NCBI GenBank assembly: GCA_015488885.1 | Contig: WFMW01000072.1 | Coordinates: forward strand, 1-55,895 | Length of the DNA stretch: 55,895 bases | Direction of reading: 5' to 3' | From: Gammaproteobacteria bacterium | GTDB taxonomy: Bacteria; Pseudomonadota; Gammaproteobacteria; SZUA-229 | Shown here: positions 9,683 to 19,309 of the stretch, in pieces | Layout of the letters: each line of letters starts with the position of its first letter | Position numbering within the stretch: the stretch's first letter is position 1 | Notes under the pieces: model-generated | The model's database searches: none | What the model saw: only the letters and a program-made list of their open reading frames with translations | What the model was told of the DNA's origin: nothing | Made by a program: the position numbers and the translations under genes

Positions 9683-10579
9683 ATGTCACACCACCATTCT
9701 CATGACGCACCGGAGTCAGGTAAACGGCTGACCATCGTTATTGCACTTAATTTTCTCATTACTGTCACCGAGGTTACAGGTGGCATAATGTCTGGCAGTC
9801 TTTCGCTGCTATCGGATGCCCTGCATAATTTCAGTGACGGTGTGGCCGTTATTATTGCCTGGATTGCAATCAGACTGCGTACCCTGCCGCGTAGTGACCA
9901 TTATACCTTTGGCTTAAAACGCGCTGAAGTATTAGCTGCCATTATCAATGCCGGCACGCTGGTGGCAATCAGCATCTATCTGTTTTATGAAGCCTGGCAG
10001 CACGTCATACACCCACAGCCCATCGCTGGTAATATCATGACGCTGGTTGCTACCATTGGCCTTATTGCCAATATAATCGGCACCTGGTTATTGCATCATG
10101 GCGCAAAACAGAGCATGAACCTGCGCGCCGTGTATCTACATCTTTTTTCAGATGCTATTTCCAGTCTTGGGGTTATACTTGGTGGCCTGGCCATCATGTT
10201 TTTCCATATCAACTGGGTAGACCCATTGCTAACAGTATTAATTGGCCTGTATGTCTTAAAGGAAAGCATACGGATTCTGTGGCATACCCTGAATTTATTT
10301 ATGCTGGCGACCCCTTCAACACTGGACTTGAATACCATAAGACAACTTATTCGTGAACAAACAGGCATCCATGATGTACATCATATTCACCTGTGGGCCG
10401 TATCGGATACAGACATTCATTTTGAAGGCCATATCACCGTCGAAGATCAGTTATTGAGCCGAGTGGGCACACTTAGAGAAAAACTCGAAAAACTGATGCA
10501 TGATCAATTCCATATTAATCATACAACCTTTCAGTTTGAGGCGATATCTGATAACTGTAAAACTGGCCAGTTACCCTGA
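9683..10579 (+). CDS. Cation diffusion facilitator (CDF) metal efflux protein
   Basis: 298 residues with six predicted membrane helices and a cytosolic C-terminal domain. It exports divalent metals such as Zn2+ in exchange for protons. The N-terminus is His-rich (SHHHSHD). The metal-site residues of the family are visible: LSDALHNFSDG in TM2 (about 46-56) and HLFSDAISSLG in TM5. The C-terminal part (IHDVHHIHLWAVSDTDIHFEGHI) is the usual dimerising fold with extra His residues. The sequence is closest to the CzcD/ZitB/DmeF branch; the exact metal cannot be read. It lies 36 bp after glgP and 18 bp before the rhomboid gene. Confidence 0.9.
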   Translation: MSHHHSHDAPESGKRLTIVIALNFLITVTEVTGGIMSGSLSLLSDALHNFSDGVAVIIAWIAIRLRTLPRSDHYTFGLKRAEVLAAIINAGTLVAISIYLFYEAWQHVIHPQPIAGNIMTLVATIGLIANIIGTWLLHHGAKQSMNLRAVYLHLFSDAISSLGVILGGLAIMFFHINWVDPLLTVLIGLYVLKESIRILWHTLNLFMLATPSTLDLNTIRQLIREQTGIHDVHHIHLWAVSDTDIHFEGHITVEDQLLSRVGTLREKLEKLMHDQFHINHTTFQFEAISDNCKTGQLP

Positions 10580-10597
10580 CAAAAAACGCTTTATAAC

Positions 10598-11239
10598 ATG
10601 ACACAATTACGGCAGCACAACACTTTGCACCCCCCGGTGATTACCTTTTTACTGATCAGCAACGTGATGATTTACCTGCTTGAACAGCTGTGGCCCAATT
10701 TCATCATTGGTCATTTTGCTCTCTGGCCACTGACACCCGACCTGATACTGGCTGGCGGCCCACTGAATAATAATTTCATGCCCTGGCAACTTATCAGCTA
10801 TGCTTTTCTACATGGCAGTGTGATGCATATTTTTCTTAATATGTATGCCCTGTGGTTATTTGGTGTCGGGCTGGAAAATCTCTGGGGTTCGCGTGTTTTT
10901 GCCATCTATTATTTTGTCTGCGCCCTCGGTGCCGGTCTCACTCAGTTAGTTGTTACCAGTATCAGTGGTGATTATTACCCTACCATCGGTGCCAGTGGCG
11001 GCGTGTTTGGTTTATTGCTGGCTTTTGGCTTATTTTTCCCCAATCAGATACTGATTTTACTGATCCCTCCTGTACCGATCAAAGCCAAATGGTTTGTTAT
11101 TATATACGGCCTTATTGAACTATGGTTTGGGGTATCGGGTACCGAAGCTGGCGTTGCGCACTTTGCCCATCTCGGTGGCATGTTGTTTGGTTTCCTGTTA
11201 ATTTTTTACTGGCATAAACATCCGCCAAAAGTAGTATAA
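10598..11239 (+). CDS. Rhomboid family intramembrane serine protease
   Basis: 213 residues, six hydrophobic helices. Cleaves membrane proteins within the bilayer using a Ser-His dyad. Visible are the L1-loop WR-like region (NNFMPWQLISYAFLHGSVMHIFLNMYALWLFG), the catalytic GASGGVFG with Ser133, and VAHFAHLGGMLFG with His191. There is no extra cytosolic domain, so it is a basic bacterial GlpG-like rhomboid lacking the N-terminal GlpG domain. The substrate is unknown. It lies between the CDF gene and the DUF1015 gene, all on one strand with short gaps. Confidence 0.92.
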   Translation: MTQLRQHNTLHPPVITFLLISNVMIYLLEQLWPNFIIGHFALWPLTPDLILAGGPLNNNFMPWQLISYAFLHGSVMHIFLNMYALWLFGVGLENLWGSRVFAIYYFVCALGAGLTQLVVTSISGDYYPTIGASGGVFGLLLAFGLFFPNQILILLIPPVPIKAKWFVIIYGLIELWFGVSGTEAGVAHFAHLGGMLFGFLLIFYWHKHPPKVV

Positions 11240-11274
11240 TCGCCGCCATTAATTTAACCATGGTGAGAACTATC

Positions 11275-12498
11275 ATGTCCTTAATTCATCCTTTTGCCGG
11301 CCTGCGCCCTGTTCCTGAACGTGCCGAAGAAGTTATTGCCCCACCCTATGACGTACTGAATACCACAGAAGCGCGTCAGCGTGCCAGTGGTCGGCCGTGG
11401 AGTTTTCTGCATATTTCCAAAGCTGAAATTGATCTGCCGGAAAACACCAACCCCTATGACCCGGTCGTGTATGCAAAATCGGCAGAAAACCTGCAAAAAA
11501 TGCTGACTGAAGGCATTTTAATGCGCGAGGATAAAGACTGTTATTATGTCTACCGTTTAATTATGAACGGCCATGCACAGACCGGCCTGGTAGCGGTTGC
11601 TTCGGTCGCCGATTATGATACCAACCGGATTCGTAAACACGAATTCACCCGCATCGAAAAGGAAGATGACCGGGTTCGGCAGATTACTGCTCTGAATGCA
11701 CAGACCGGCCCGGTATTACTGGCCTACCCGTCTCAACCGGAAATGGATGCCATCCTTGAAGCGGCAACCGCAGCCCAACCACTGGTTGATGTCACGGCCG
11801 ACGATGGCGTACAACACACCTTCTGGAAAATCGATAATACTGACACCATCAAAAAAATTACCGCTATTTTTGATGCCATGCCTGCACTGTATATTGCCGA
11901 CGGCCACCACCGTTCAGCCTCGGCTTCGCGGATTGCAAAAACCCGGGGCGGCGATGGCAATCAGAACAGCGATTATTTCCTCTCGGTTATCTACCCGCAT
12001 AAACAGATGAAGATACTCGATTACAACCGAGTCATTACCGACCTGAACGGTTTAAGCGACACCGACTTTCTTCAAAAAATACAGTCGGCCTTTACGGTAA
12101 CCGCAGAATCGGCGGAAGTGCGTCCGGCAAAAGTCACCGAATTTGGTATGTATCTTGATGGCCAATGGTATCGCCTGGCCATTCACCCCGAGCTGATCCC
12201 CGATGACCCGGTAAAATCACTGGATGTCAGCCTGCTGGCGGATAACCTGATTGAACCGGTGTTAGGCATTGCTGACCCGCGCACCGATAATCGCATCGAC
12301 TTTGTCGGCGGTATTCGTGGTCTGGGTGAACTGGAGAAACGCGTTGACAGTGGTGAAATGGCAGTGGCTTTTGCTTTCTTCCCCACCAGCATGGAAGCCC
12401 TGATGGCGGTCGCCGATGCCGGCGAAGTCATGCCGCCAAAATCCACCTGGTTCGAACCCAAACTGGCAGATGGGCTGGTTTCTCACGTACTTGATTAA
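11275..12498 (+). CDS. DUF1015 family protein
   Basis: About 407 residues from the ATG at 11275, which follows GGTGAG at good spacing; an ATG at 11260 would add five residues but has no better site. The start SLIHPFAGLRPVPERAEEVIAPPYDVL is the conserved opening of DUF1015, and IADGHHRSASASRIAK in the middle is its best-known block. The protein looks soluble and cytosolic. Its function is not established and I do not assign one. It is followed by a long perfect palindrome. Confidence 0.88.
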   Translation: MSLIHPFAGLRPVPERAEEVIAPPYDVLNTTEARQRASGRPWSFLHISKAEIDLPENTNPYDPVVYAKSAENLQKMLTEGILMREDKDCYYVYRLIMNGHAQTGLVAVASVADYDTNRIRKHEFTRIEKEDDRVRQITALNAQTGPVLLAYPSQPEMDAILEAATAAQPLVDVTADDGVQHTFWKIDNTDTIKKITAIFDAMPALYIADGHHRSASASRIAKTRGGDGNQNSDYFLSVIYPHKQMKILDYNRVITDLNGLSDTDFLQKIQSAFTVTAESAEVRPAKVTEFGMYLDGQWYRLAIHPELIPDDPVKSLDVSLLADNLIEPVLGIADPRTDNRIDFVGGIRGLGELEKRVDSGEMAVAFAFFPTSMEALMAVADAGEVMPPKSTWFEPKLADGLVSHVLD

Positions 12499-12515
12499 AG
12501 TCCGCAACAAGCCTG

Positions 12516-12551
12516 CCCTATAAAGTCAGCGCAATGTCTGACTTTATAGGG
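12516..12551. terminator. Perfect 14-bp inverted repeat after the DUF1015 gene
   Basis: CCCTATAAAGTCAG (12516-12529) and its exact complement (12538-12551) flank an 8-nt loop. It lies 17 bp after the DUF1015 stop. The stem is strong but is followed by TATACTTTC rather than a clean T run, so it may be a terminator, an RNA 3' protector or an operator for gshA. Confidence 0.55.
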
Positions 12552-12625
12552 TATACTTTCAGAATACTCTTTGCACTTAAGGCATTAGTTTTACATCATC
12601 TATCATCCGTTTAACGAGCATACCC

Positions 12626-14203
12626 TTGTACCAGCAACTTCACCAGCGCCTGGCTCGACTACACCATTCCGGTAAAGAAGAAACCCTGGCAACTTCCAGA
12701 ATCGGCCTGGAAAAAGAAAGCCTGCGCGTATCACCCAAAGGTGGTATTTCACAACAACCCAGCCCCGCCGCCTGGGGTTCCATGTTGACCAACCCGATGA
12801 TTACCACTGACTTTTCCGAAGCCCTGGCTGAGTTAATTACCCCACCCTGTGATTCGGTAACGGAAGTCATACAGTCACTTGATGATATTCAGCATTTTGT
12901 TTATCGCCATCTCGACAATGAAATTTTATGGGCAACCAGCATGCCCTGTGTGGTTGCCGGTGAAACCAGTATCCCCCTGGCACAATATGGCAGTTCCAAT
13001 ATCGCACAGATGAAAACCGTTTATCGACGTGGCCTGGGTCTGCGTTATGGCCGTACCATGCAGGTGATAGCAGGCGTACACTTTAACTATTCCTACGCCG
13101 ATGATTTCTGGTTTTATTATCAACAACTGGAAAAAGATACGGCTTCATTACAAACCTTCAAATCCACACAATCAATGGGACAGGTCAGAAACCTGTTACG
13201 TTACGGCTGGCTGGTTCCTTACCTGTTTGGCGCTTCGCCCGCTGTGTGTAAATCTTTTCTCAATGGCAAAAAAACCCTGCTGCAGGAATTTAACGACGCC
13301 ACCTATTATGAACCCTATGCCACCTCATTACGTCTGGGTAATATCGGTTATCAGAATAACAAGGAGGATATTGCCGGCATCAAGGCCTGTTACGATAATG
13401 TGGCGTGTTATGCAGACAGTCTGTTATGTGCCATCAACACCCCGCACCCTGCTTATCAAAATATCGGCGTAAAAGTTGCTGGAAAATATCAGCAGCTCAA
13501 TGCGAATATTCTGCAAATTGAAAATGAGTATTACAGTTCCGTTCGACCAAAACCTGCGTTACCAATTAACGAGCCACCAGCAATAGCATTAAAAAAACAC
13601 GGTATTCATTATATTGAACTGCGTTCGCTGGATGTCAACGCGTTTGACCCGCATGGTATCAATGCTGAACAACTGTATTTCCTCGAAGTATTTATGCTGT
13701 TCTGTCTGTTTCATGACAGCCCGCCATTAACCGACAATGAAATCAATGCGATTGATCAGAACCAGCTGCTGGTTGCTCATCAGGGGCGTAAACCGGGGCT
13801 TGTGTTACAGCGTGATAATCAACCAATAAGCCTGCAACAATGGGCCGGGGAGTTATGCCATGAAATGCTCGCCGTTGCCACATTACTCGACCAGGCAAAT
13901 TTCTGTGAGAACTATTTTTCCAGCGTCAAGTCACAGATTGCCAGCGTGCATGACCCCGACCTGACCCCTTCCGCCAGAATGCTGGCAGCCATGCGGGCAG
14001 CTGGTGAAGGCTTCTATCATTACGCCAGACGCATGTCTTTGCGTCACGCTATGTATTATAAAAAACAGGCTTTAAGTGAAAAAAAACGCCATGCATTTGA
14101 ACAACTCGCCAGAGAATCGATAAAAAAACAGCAGCAAATAGAAAACTCAGACAATACTGACTTTGATAGCTATTTATCAGCGTATTTTGCCCGTTCAGGT
14201 TAA
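12626..14203 (+). CDS. gshA: Glutamate-cysteine ligase
   Basis: 525 residues, the normal length of the proteobacterial (class I) enzyme that makes gamma-glutamylcysteine, the first step to glutathione. GLEKESLRV near residue 28 and MITTDFSEALAELITPP are the ATP/glutamate-site blocks seen in E. coli GshA. SMGQVRNLLRYGWLVPYLFGASPAVCKSF and YIELRSLDVNAFDPHGI are also conserved. The only standard start codon between the upstream in-frame stop and the first conserved block is TTG at 12626, with a weak ribosome site, so expression may be modest. gshB is not in the window. Confidence 0.93.
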   Translation: MYQQLHQRLARLHHSGKEETLATSRIGLEKESLRVSPKGGISQQPSPAAWGSMLTNPMITTDFSEALAELITPPCDSVTEVIQSLDDIQHFVYRHLDNEILWATSMPCVVAGETSIPLAQYGSSNIAQMKTVYRRGLGLRYGRTMQVIAGVHFNYSYADDFWFYYQQLEKDTASLQTFKSTQSMGQVRNLLRYGWLVPYLFGASPAVCKSFLNGKKTLLQEFNDATYYEPYATSLRLGNIGYQNNKEDIAGIKACYDNVACYADSLLCAINTPHPAYQNIGVKVAGKYQQLNANILQIENEYYSSVRPKPALPINEPPAIALKKHGIHYIELRSLDVNAFDPHGINAEQLYFLEVFMLFCLFHDSPPLTDNEINAIDQNQLLVAHQGRKPGLVLQRDNQPISLQQWAGELCHEMLAVATLLDQANFCENYFSSVKSQIASVHDPDLTPSARMLAAMRAAGEGFYHYARRMSLRHAMYYKKQALSEKKRHAFEQLARESIKKQQQIENSDNTDFDSYLSAYFARSG

Positions 14204-14240
14204 AACCTATTGATATTTTCAGGTTTCTTTTGCATAGTGT

Positions 14241-15017
14241 ATGACTGAATCTAAATCTGCGGGTTATTTATTAATGATGCGACAGCTATTTGTTTTACTA
14301 TTACTAAGCCTGGTTTCTATCACCGGTTCTGGCAGCGAGATGGATAATGCTGCTGCTGCCATGCGCGTGGGTGACTACGCCAAAGCCTATTGTATGATGA
14401 AACCACTGGCTGCCTCGGGAAATCAACAGGCCCAGTACACTATCGGCTGGATGTACCATAATGGTTATGGTTTAAGAGTCAACGACAATCTGGCACTTGA
14501 ATGGTGGCAAAAAGCTTCAGAACAGGGTAACACCGATGCCAGTTTTGCTATTGCCAGTCTATACAATCAGGGTGAAGGCGGGGTCAGTAAAAACCTGTCA
14601 AAAGCCGTGGATTATTATCTGCTGGCTGCCGCCAGCCACAATGATGATGCGATCACTATATTACGCTCCATGTTAATGCGTGATGACAAAGCTATTCAGG
14701 GACGAAAACAACAGCTTATTAATCAATATGGCGACCTGTTAGGCCCTCGTTTACAGGTAAAAGCCAACCGTCTTAATATCCGCCAGACCCCTTCACTGCA
14801 AGGTAAAATTGTTACCCGGCTGGAACATGACCAGCCGGTTATAGAATTGCACAGACAGGGTAAATGGAGCCAGGTTGGTATTATTAACAGCCCGACTGAC
14901 CAGCAGACCATTGCCTGGGCCTATAATAAATTACTTGAACCGGTTACGAATAATACCAATCAACAGGCAGATCCACACAAACCGATAACACCGACCCGGG
15001 ATACACTGAATCAGTAA
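14241..15017 (+). CDS. Exported Sel1-repeat protein with C-terminal SH3-like domain
   Basis: 258 residues. A hydrophobic stretch near residues 13-30 (MRQLFVLLLLSLVSI) is a signal peptide or anchor; translation may really start at one of the ATGs at 14274/14277. Sel1-like repeats follow: AAAAMRVGDYAKAYCMMKPLA, AQYTIGWMYHNGYGLRVNDNLALEWWQKA and ASFAIASLYNQGEGGVSKNLSKAVDYYLLAA. From about residue 170 a bacterial SH3 domain is seen (LQVKANRLNIRQTPSLQGKIVTRLEHDQ). Such proteins usually act as periplasmic scaffolds or bind the cell wall. The exact role is unknown. It stands alone between gshA and the DUF1841 gene. Confidence 0.82.
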   Translation: MTESKSAGYLLMMRQLFVLLLLSLVSITGSGSEMDNAAAAMRVGDYAKAYCMMKPLAASGNQQAQYTIGWMYHNGYGLRVNDNLALEWWQKASEQGNTDASFAIASLYNQGEGGVSKNLSKAVDYYLLAAASHNDDAITILRSMLMRDDKAIQGRKQQLINQYGDLLGPRLQVKANRLNIRQTPSLQGKIVTRLEHDQPVIELHRQGKWSQVGIINSPTDQQTIAWAYNKLLEPVTNNTNQQADPHKPITPTRDTLNQ

Positions 15018-15103
15018 CACAGGAATCAGACATAACGACTCAGCAAGTAGTCAGATGTAACCGTAACTGCTCAGACAATCATTTATTATGGTACCAACCT
15101 TTT

Positions 15104-15535
15104 ATGTTTGGCAATAATCGCAATCAGCTCCGACAGATTTTTTTCGACTGCTGGCAACTAAAACAAAGTGGTCAGCCAGCCGATACTATGCAACAAACGA
15201 TTCTTCATATTATCGACCTGCACCCACAGTACCACGCGCTGCTCAATAATAAAAACTCACTGGAAAAAGATTTCCCGGTTGAAAATGGCGAAACCAATCC
15301 GTTTCTGCACATGAGCATGCATATTGCCTTACATGAACAGCTGAGCACAAATCGACCCTCGGGTATTAACACCATTTACCGGACACTCTGCCATCAATAC
15401 GGTTCTGCTCACGATGCCGAACATCAGATGATGGAATGTCTGGGTGAAAGTATCTGGCAGGCACAACGCAACCATACCCTGCCTGATGAAAATGCCTATA
15501 TCCATTGTTTAACAAAGCTCATCCGCAATATATAA
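15104..15535 (+). CDS. DUF1841 family protein
   Basis: 143 residues, cytosolic. The opening MFGNNRNQLRQIFFDCW and the central GETNPFLHMSMHIALHEQ followed by DRPSGI-like NRPSGINTIYRTL are the hallmark blocks of DUF1841, a small helical family found mainly in beta- and gammaproteobacteria. The conserved His residues (HMSMHIALHE, CHQYG, HDAEHQMMECL) could bind a metal, but that is a guess. No function is known. Confidence 0.88.
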   Translation: MFGNNRNQLRQIFFDCWQLKQSGQPADTMQQTILHIIDLHPQYHALLNNKNSLEKDFPVENGETNPFLHMSMHIALHEQLSTNRPSGINTIYRTLCHQYGSAHDAEHQMMECLGESIWQAQRNHTLPDENAYIHCLTKLIRNI

Positions 15536-15688
15536 CCAGAGGCCTTTCGGATTTAGGTAATCGTATCGAGAGAAAGCCGTAATCAGCCATATAAAATCAA
15601 TAAGTGGATGAAAAAATGTAACAAGAGTGCTAAATATGGATAAATCAGATAAGAACGGGAATCAATTACATTTTTATCATGTTTTTAT

Positions 15689-15716
15689 GAACTTTACATC
15701 TCAGACACTTGTCTTT
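15689..15716 (+). promoter_or_regulatory. Possible ECF/sigmaE-type promoter of the HvfA-like gene
   Basis: TGAACTT with core GAACTT (15689-15694) and GTCTTT (15711-15716) are separated by 16 nt, close to the sigmaE-type pattern GGAACTT-N15/16-GTCTAA. Transcription would start near 15723, about 60 nt before the ATG at 15784. HvfA-type genes in other bacteria are often under ECF sigma factors. A small palindrome, CCCCTAAGGGG (15747-15757), lies in the leader. Similarity only. Confidence 0.35.
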
Positions 15717-15783
15717 GTTTGGGTAGTCAATGTACACTTAACACCCCCCTAAGGGGTAAAATATTTTGATCAGGAGAAAAACG

Positions 15784-16170
15784 ATGTCAACACGAACTAT
15801 GAAAAAAACCCTGTCTCTCGCCATGGGCGCTACTTTTGCTGCGGTCATTACTGCCTCACCAATAGCCAATGCTGACACCAATCCATTTGGCATGCAAAAG
15901 CTGAATAATGGTTATATGCAACTGGCCGATGCAAAATGCGGTGCCAAGATGATGAAAGAAAACGAAGGCAAGTGCGGCGCCAATAAAATGAAAAAAATGA
16001 AAATGGAACAGATGAAAAAGGAACATGAAGGCAAGTGCGGCGCGAATAAAATGAAAAAGAAAATCAATGGTAAATGCGGCTCAGGCAAGTGCGGTGCCAA
16101 TAAAATGAAAAGAATGAAAATGGAACAGATGAAAAAGGAACATGAAGGTAAGTGCGGCGCGAATAAATAA
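15784..16170 (+). CDS. HvfA-like Cys-repeat exported protein (candidate RiPP metallophore precursor)
   Basis: 128 residues from the ATG at 15784, which has a strong AGGAGA site. The Sec signal peptide ends near ANA-DT (30/31). The mature part begins with NPFGMQKLNNGY, then six cysteines at 52, 64, 85, 98, 103 and 124, all in KCG contexts; three of the motifs are EGKCG. The spacer MKKMKMEQMKKEHE is repeated and rich in Lys and Met. NPF...L..GY plus EGKCG repeats is the layout of HvfA precursors, whose EGKCG cysteines are changed by the MNIO enzyme HvfB with HvfC to copper-binding groups. Neither hvfB nor hvfC is in this window, so it is an orphan here. It could instead be an unmodified Cys/Met metal buffer. 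Confidence 0.72.
   Translation: MSTRTMKKTLSLAMGATFAAVITASPIANADTNPFGMQKLNNGYMQLADAKCGAKMMKENEGKCGANKMKKMKMEQMKKEHEGKCGANKMKKKINGKCGSGKCGANKMKRMKMEQMKKEHEGKCGANK
15967..16146 (+). repeat. Internal 63-bp duplication in the HvfA-like gene
   Basis: Bases 15967-16029 and 16084-16146 encode the same 21-residue unit (GKCGANKMKK... ending EHE). They differ at only two bases, GGC/GGT and AAA/AGA, which points to a recent in-frame duplication of the Cys-plus-spacer module. Confidence 0.85.
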
Positions 16171-16192
16171 ATTTCTGTTGCACCAATAACCC

Positions 16193-16223
16193 AAAAAAAG
16201 CCCCGCACAAGCGGGGCTTTTTT
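16193..16223. terminator. Bidirectional rho-independent terminator
   Basis: A GCCCCGC/GCGGGGC stem with an ACAA loop is flanked by seven A on the left and six T on the right. It lies between the HvfA-like gene (plus) and groEL (minus) and suits both. Confidence 0.93.
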
Positions 16224-16255
16224 ATATCCGGGTTGTTATAGCCAGGATGGTGACA

Positions 16256-17932
<1,677 letters not shown>

Positions 17933-18012
17933 TTAACGAGTAAATTACGATCATAAATTACAATCGGATCCGCGCTCTTATTACTGCTACGGAGCCGGTA
18001 ATAAAGAAGTTA

Positions 18013-18303
18013 TCAGGCAGCATTCACACCAAGAATATCTTCTTCTTTCATCACCAGCACTTCTTCACCTTCAATTTTTATTGCCTGACCGGCATACTGG
18101 CCGAACCAGACATGATCACCAACTTTAACGTCCAGCGCTCTGACTTCACCATTATCAAGCAACTTACCATTGCCGACGGCAATAATTTCACCCATCTGGG
18201 GTTTTTCAGTTGCAGAATCAGGAATAACAATACCACCAGCACTGGTGCGTTCTTCTTCCATACGTTTAACAACGACGCGGTCGTGTAACGGACGTATTTT
18301 CAT
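18013..18303 (-). CDS. groS: Co-chaperonin GroES (Hsp10)
   Basis: 96 residues, full length. The heptameric lid of Gro[28 protein letters not shown] is the canonical start with the mobile loop, and the protein ends [13 protein letters not shown] perfect CIRCE operator and a sigma70-type promoter lie just upstream, so expression should be repressed by HrcA and released on heat. Confidence 0.98.
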   Translation of the reverse strand: MKIRPLHDRVVVKRMEEERTSAGGIVIPDSATEKPQMGEIIAVGNGKLLDNGEVRALDVKVGDHVWFGQYAGQAIKIEGEEVLVMKEEDILGVNAA

Positions 18304-18351
18304 TTTTTATAATCCTCTTTAAATATAATAACTATAATGAGATTGCTAAAT

Positions 18352-18378
18352 TTAGCACTCTCCTGTGGTGAGTGCTAA
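18352..18378 (-). promoter_or_regulatory. CIRCE operator (HrcA binding site)
   Basis: TTAGCACTC (18352-18360), nine bases, then GAGTGCTAA (18370-18378) is an exact match to the CIRCE consensus. It lies 49 bp upstream of groES and directly downstream of the -10 box. Confidence 0.97.
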
Positions 18379-18405
18379 TCATAATGACGAAACGGTGGGA
18401 GTCAA
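18378..18405 (-). promoter_or_regulatory. Sigma70-type promoter of groES-groEL
   Basis: Read on the minus strand: TTGACT (18405-18400), 16-nt spacer, TATGAT (18383-18378). The -10 box touches the CIRCE element, which lies downstream of it, so HrcA would block initiation. No sigma32-type pattern was seen here. Confidence 0.7.
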
Positions 18406-18531
18406 GTATTCAGGCAATATTTTTAGCCCATTCTTACCAACCCCCAAAAGGTCAATGCTTACTCTAATAGGGATTATTAACTAAATTTCAAGCATGACAG
18501 GGCAAAATATTTATTCGGCCTGGAAAAATTT

Positions 18532-18563
18532 ATAGCGTTTCTACACAATAGCGTTTCTATAAA
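18532..18563. repeat. Imperfect 16-bp tandem duplication
   Basis: ATAGCGTTTCTACACA is followed at once by ATAGCGTTTCTATAAA. It lies just after the fxsA stop codon and is one of the recurring short duplications in this window. Confidence 0.85.
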
Positions 18564-18574
18564 ATATTCGATAT

Positions 18575-19108
18575 TTAATCCTCACGCCGACATTCCCCTT
18601 CTATGACACGACCTGTTTTTGTTTTCGGATCAGACGATGATTTTTCATGCGCTTCTTTCGTATGATGCCCCTGTATAAATTCAGCATCACCTGAATGCTG
18701 TCTGTGCACCGTGTCATCATCATAATTCGAGGAATAATATCGTCCCTGTGCCGGTACATTTACCCGCGACATAATGGCACGGATAATGACCTGACGAGTC
18801 GCCGGAATAAGACAGAGAAAACCGAGGGTATCGGTTATAAATCCAGGTGTAATCAGTAACACACCACCGACGGCCAGTACCATTCCTTCCAGCATTTCTC
18901 TGGCCGGCAACACCCCCTGAGACATACTCTGCTGCGCCCGTGCCAGCATGGACAACCCTTGATAACGTAATAGATTAATGCCAATAAAAGCGGTAAGTAA
19001 TACCAGTACAATAGTCCAGAAAGCCCCGATAATCTCACCTACTTTTATTATAAAGTAGAGTTCAACAAGAGGAACCACAATAAATAAAATTGGCCAGCTT
19101 CTAAGCAT
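18575..19108 (-). CDS. fxsA: FxsA family inner-membrane protein
   Basis: 177 residues. Four hydrophobic segments lie in the first 125 residues (ILFIVVPLVELYFIIKVGEIIGAFWTIVLVLLTAFIG, then ILLITPGFITDTLGFLCLIP), matching FxsA. In E. coli, FxsA is known for relieving F-plasmid exclusion of phage T7; its normal role is unclear. The hydrophilic C-terminal tail (about 50 residues with DDTVHRQHSGDAEFIQGHH) is variable in the family. The position beside groES is the same as in E. coli and Pseudomonas, which supports the call. Confidence 0.92.
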   Translation of the reverse strand: MLRSWPILFIVVPLVELYFIIKVGEIIGAFWTIVLVLLTAFIGINLLRYQGLSMLARAQQSMSQGVLPAREMLEGMVLAVGGVLLITPGFITDTLGFLCLIPATRQVIIRAIMSRVNVPAQGRYYSSNYDDDTVHRQHSGDAEFIQGHHTKEAHEKSSSDPKTKTGRVIEGECRRED

Positions 19109-19189
19109 ATAAATAATTTTCCTGTAGAATCAGGTGTATGGAACCTGATTGACTAAACCAGCGTGTAAGAAGTCAAATAAATTAGTACA

Positions 19190-19227
19190 TATATAGATTA
19201 AGTACGCCTATATAGATTAAGTACGCC
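19190..19227. repeat. Perfect 19-bp tandem duplication
   Basis: TATATAGATTAAGTACGCC occurs twice head to tail in the 200-bp gap between divergent fxsA and dsbD. It sits where promoters for either gene would lie, so copy number could affect expression. Confidence 0.93.
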
Positions 19228-19309
19228 TAATTACACAATAATTGATGAACCCTGCAGTGAAATCCTGTCTAACCGTAACGCAATAATCTTTCTAGCAACT
19301 AAAAAAACC

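Noticed and set aside
15912-16208. 98-codon minus-strand frame across the Cys-repeat gene
   Set aside because: Its Phe/Ile/Ser repeats are the mirror image of the Lys/Met repeats on the plus strand; it has no ribosome site and runs into the terminator.
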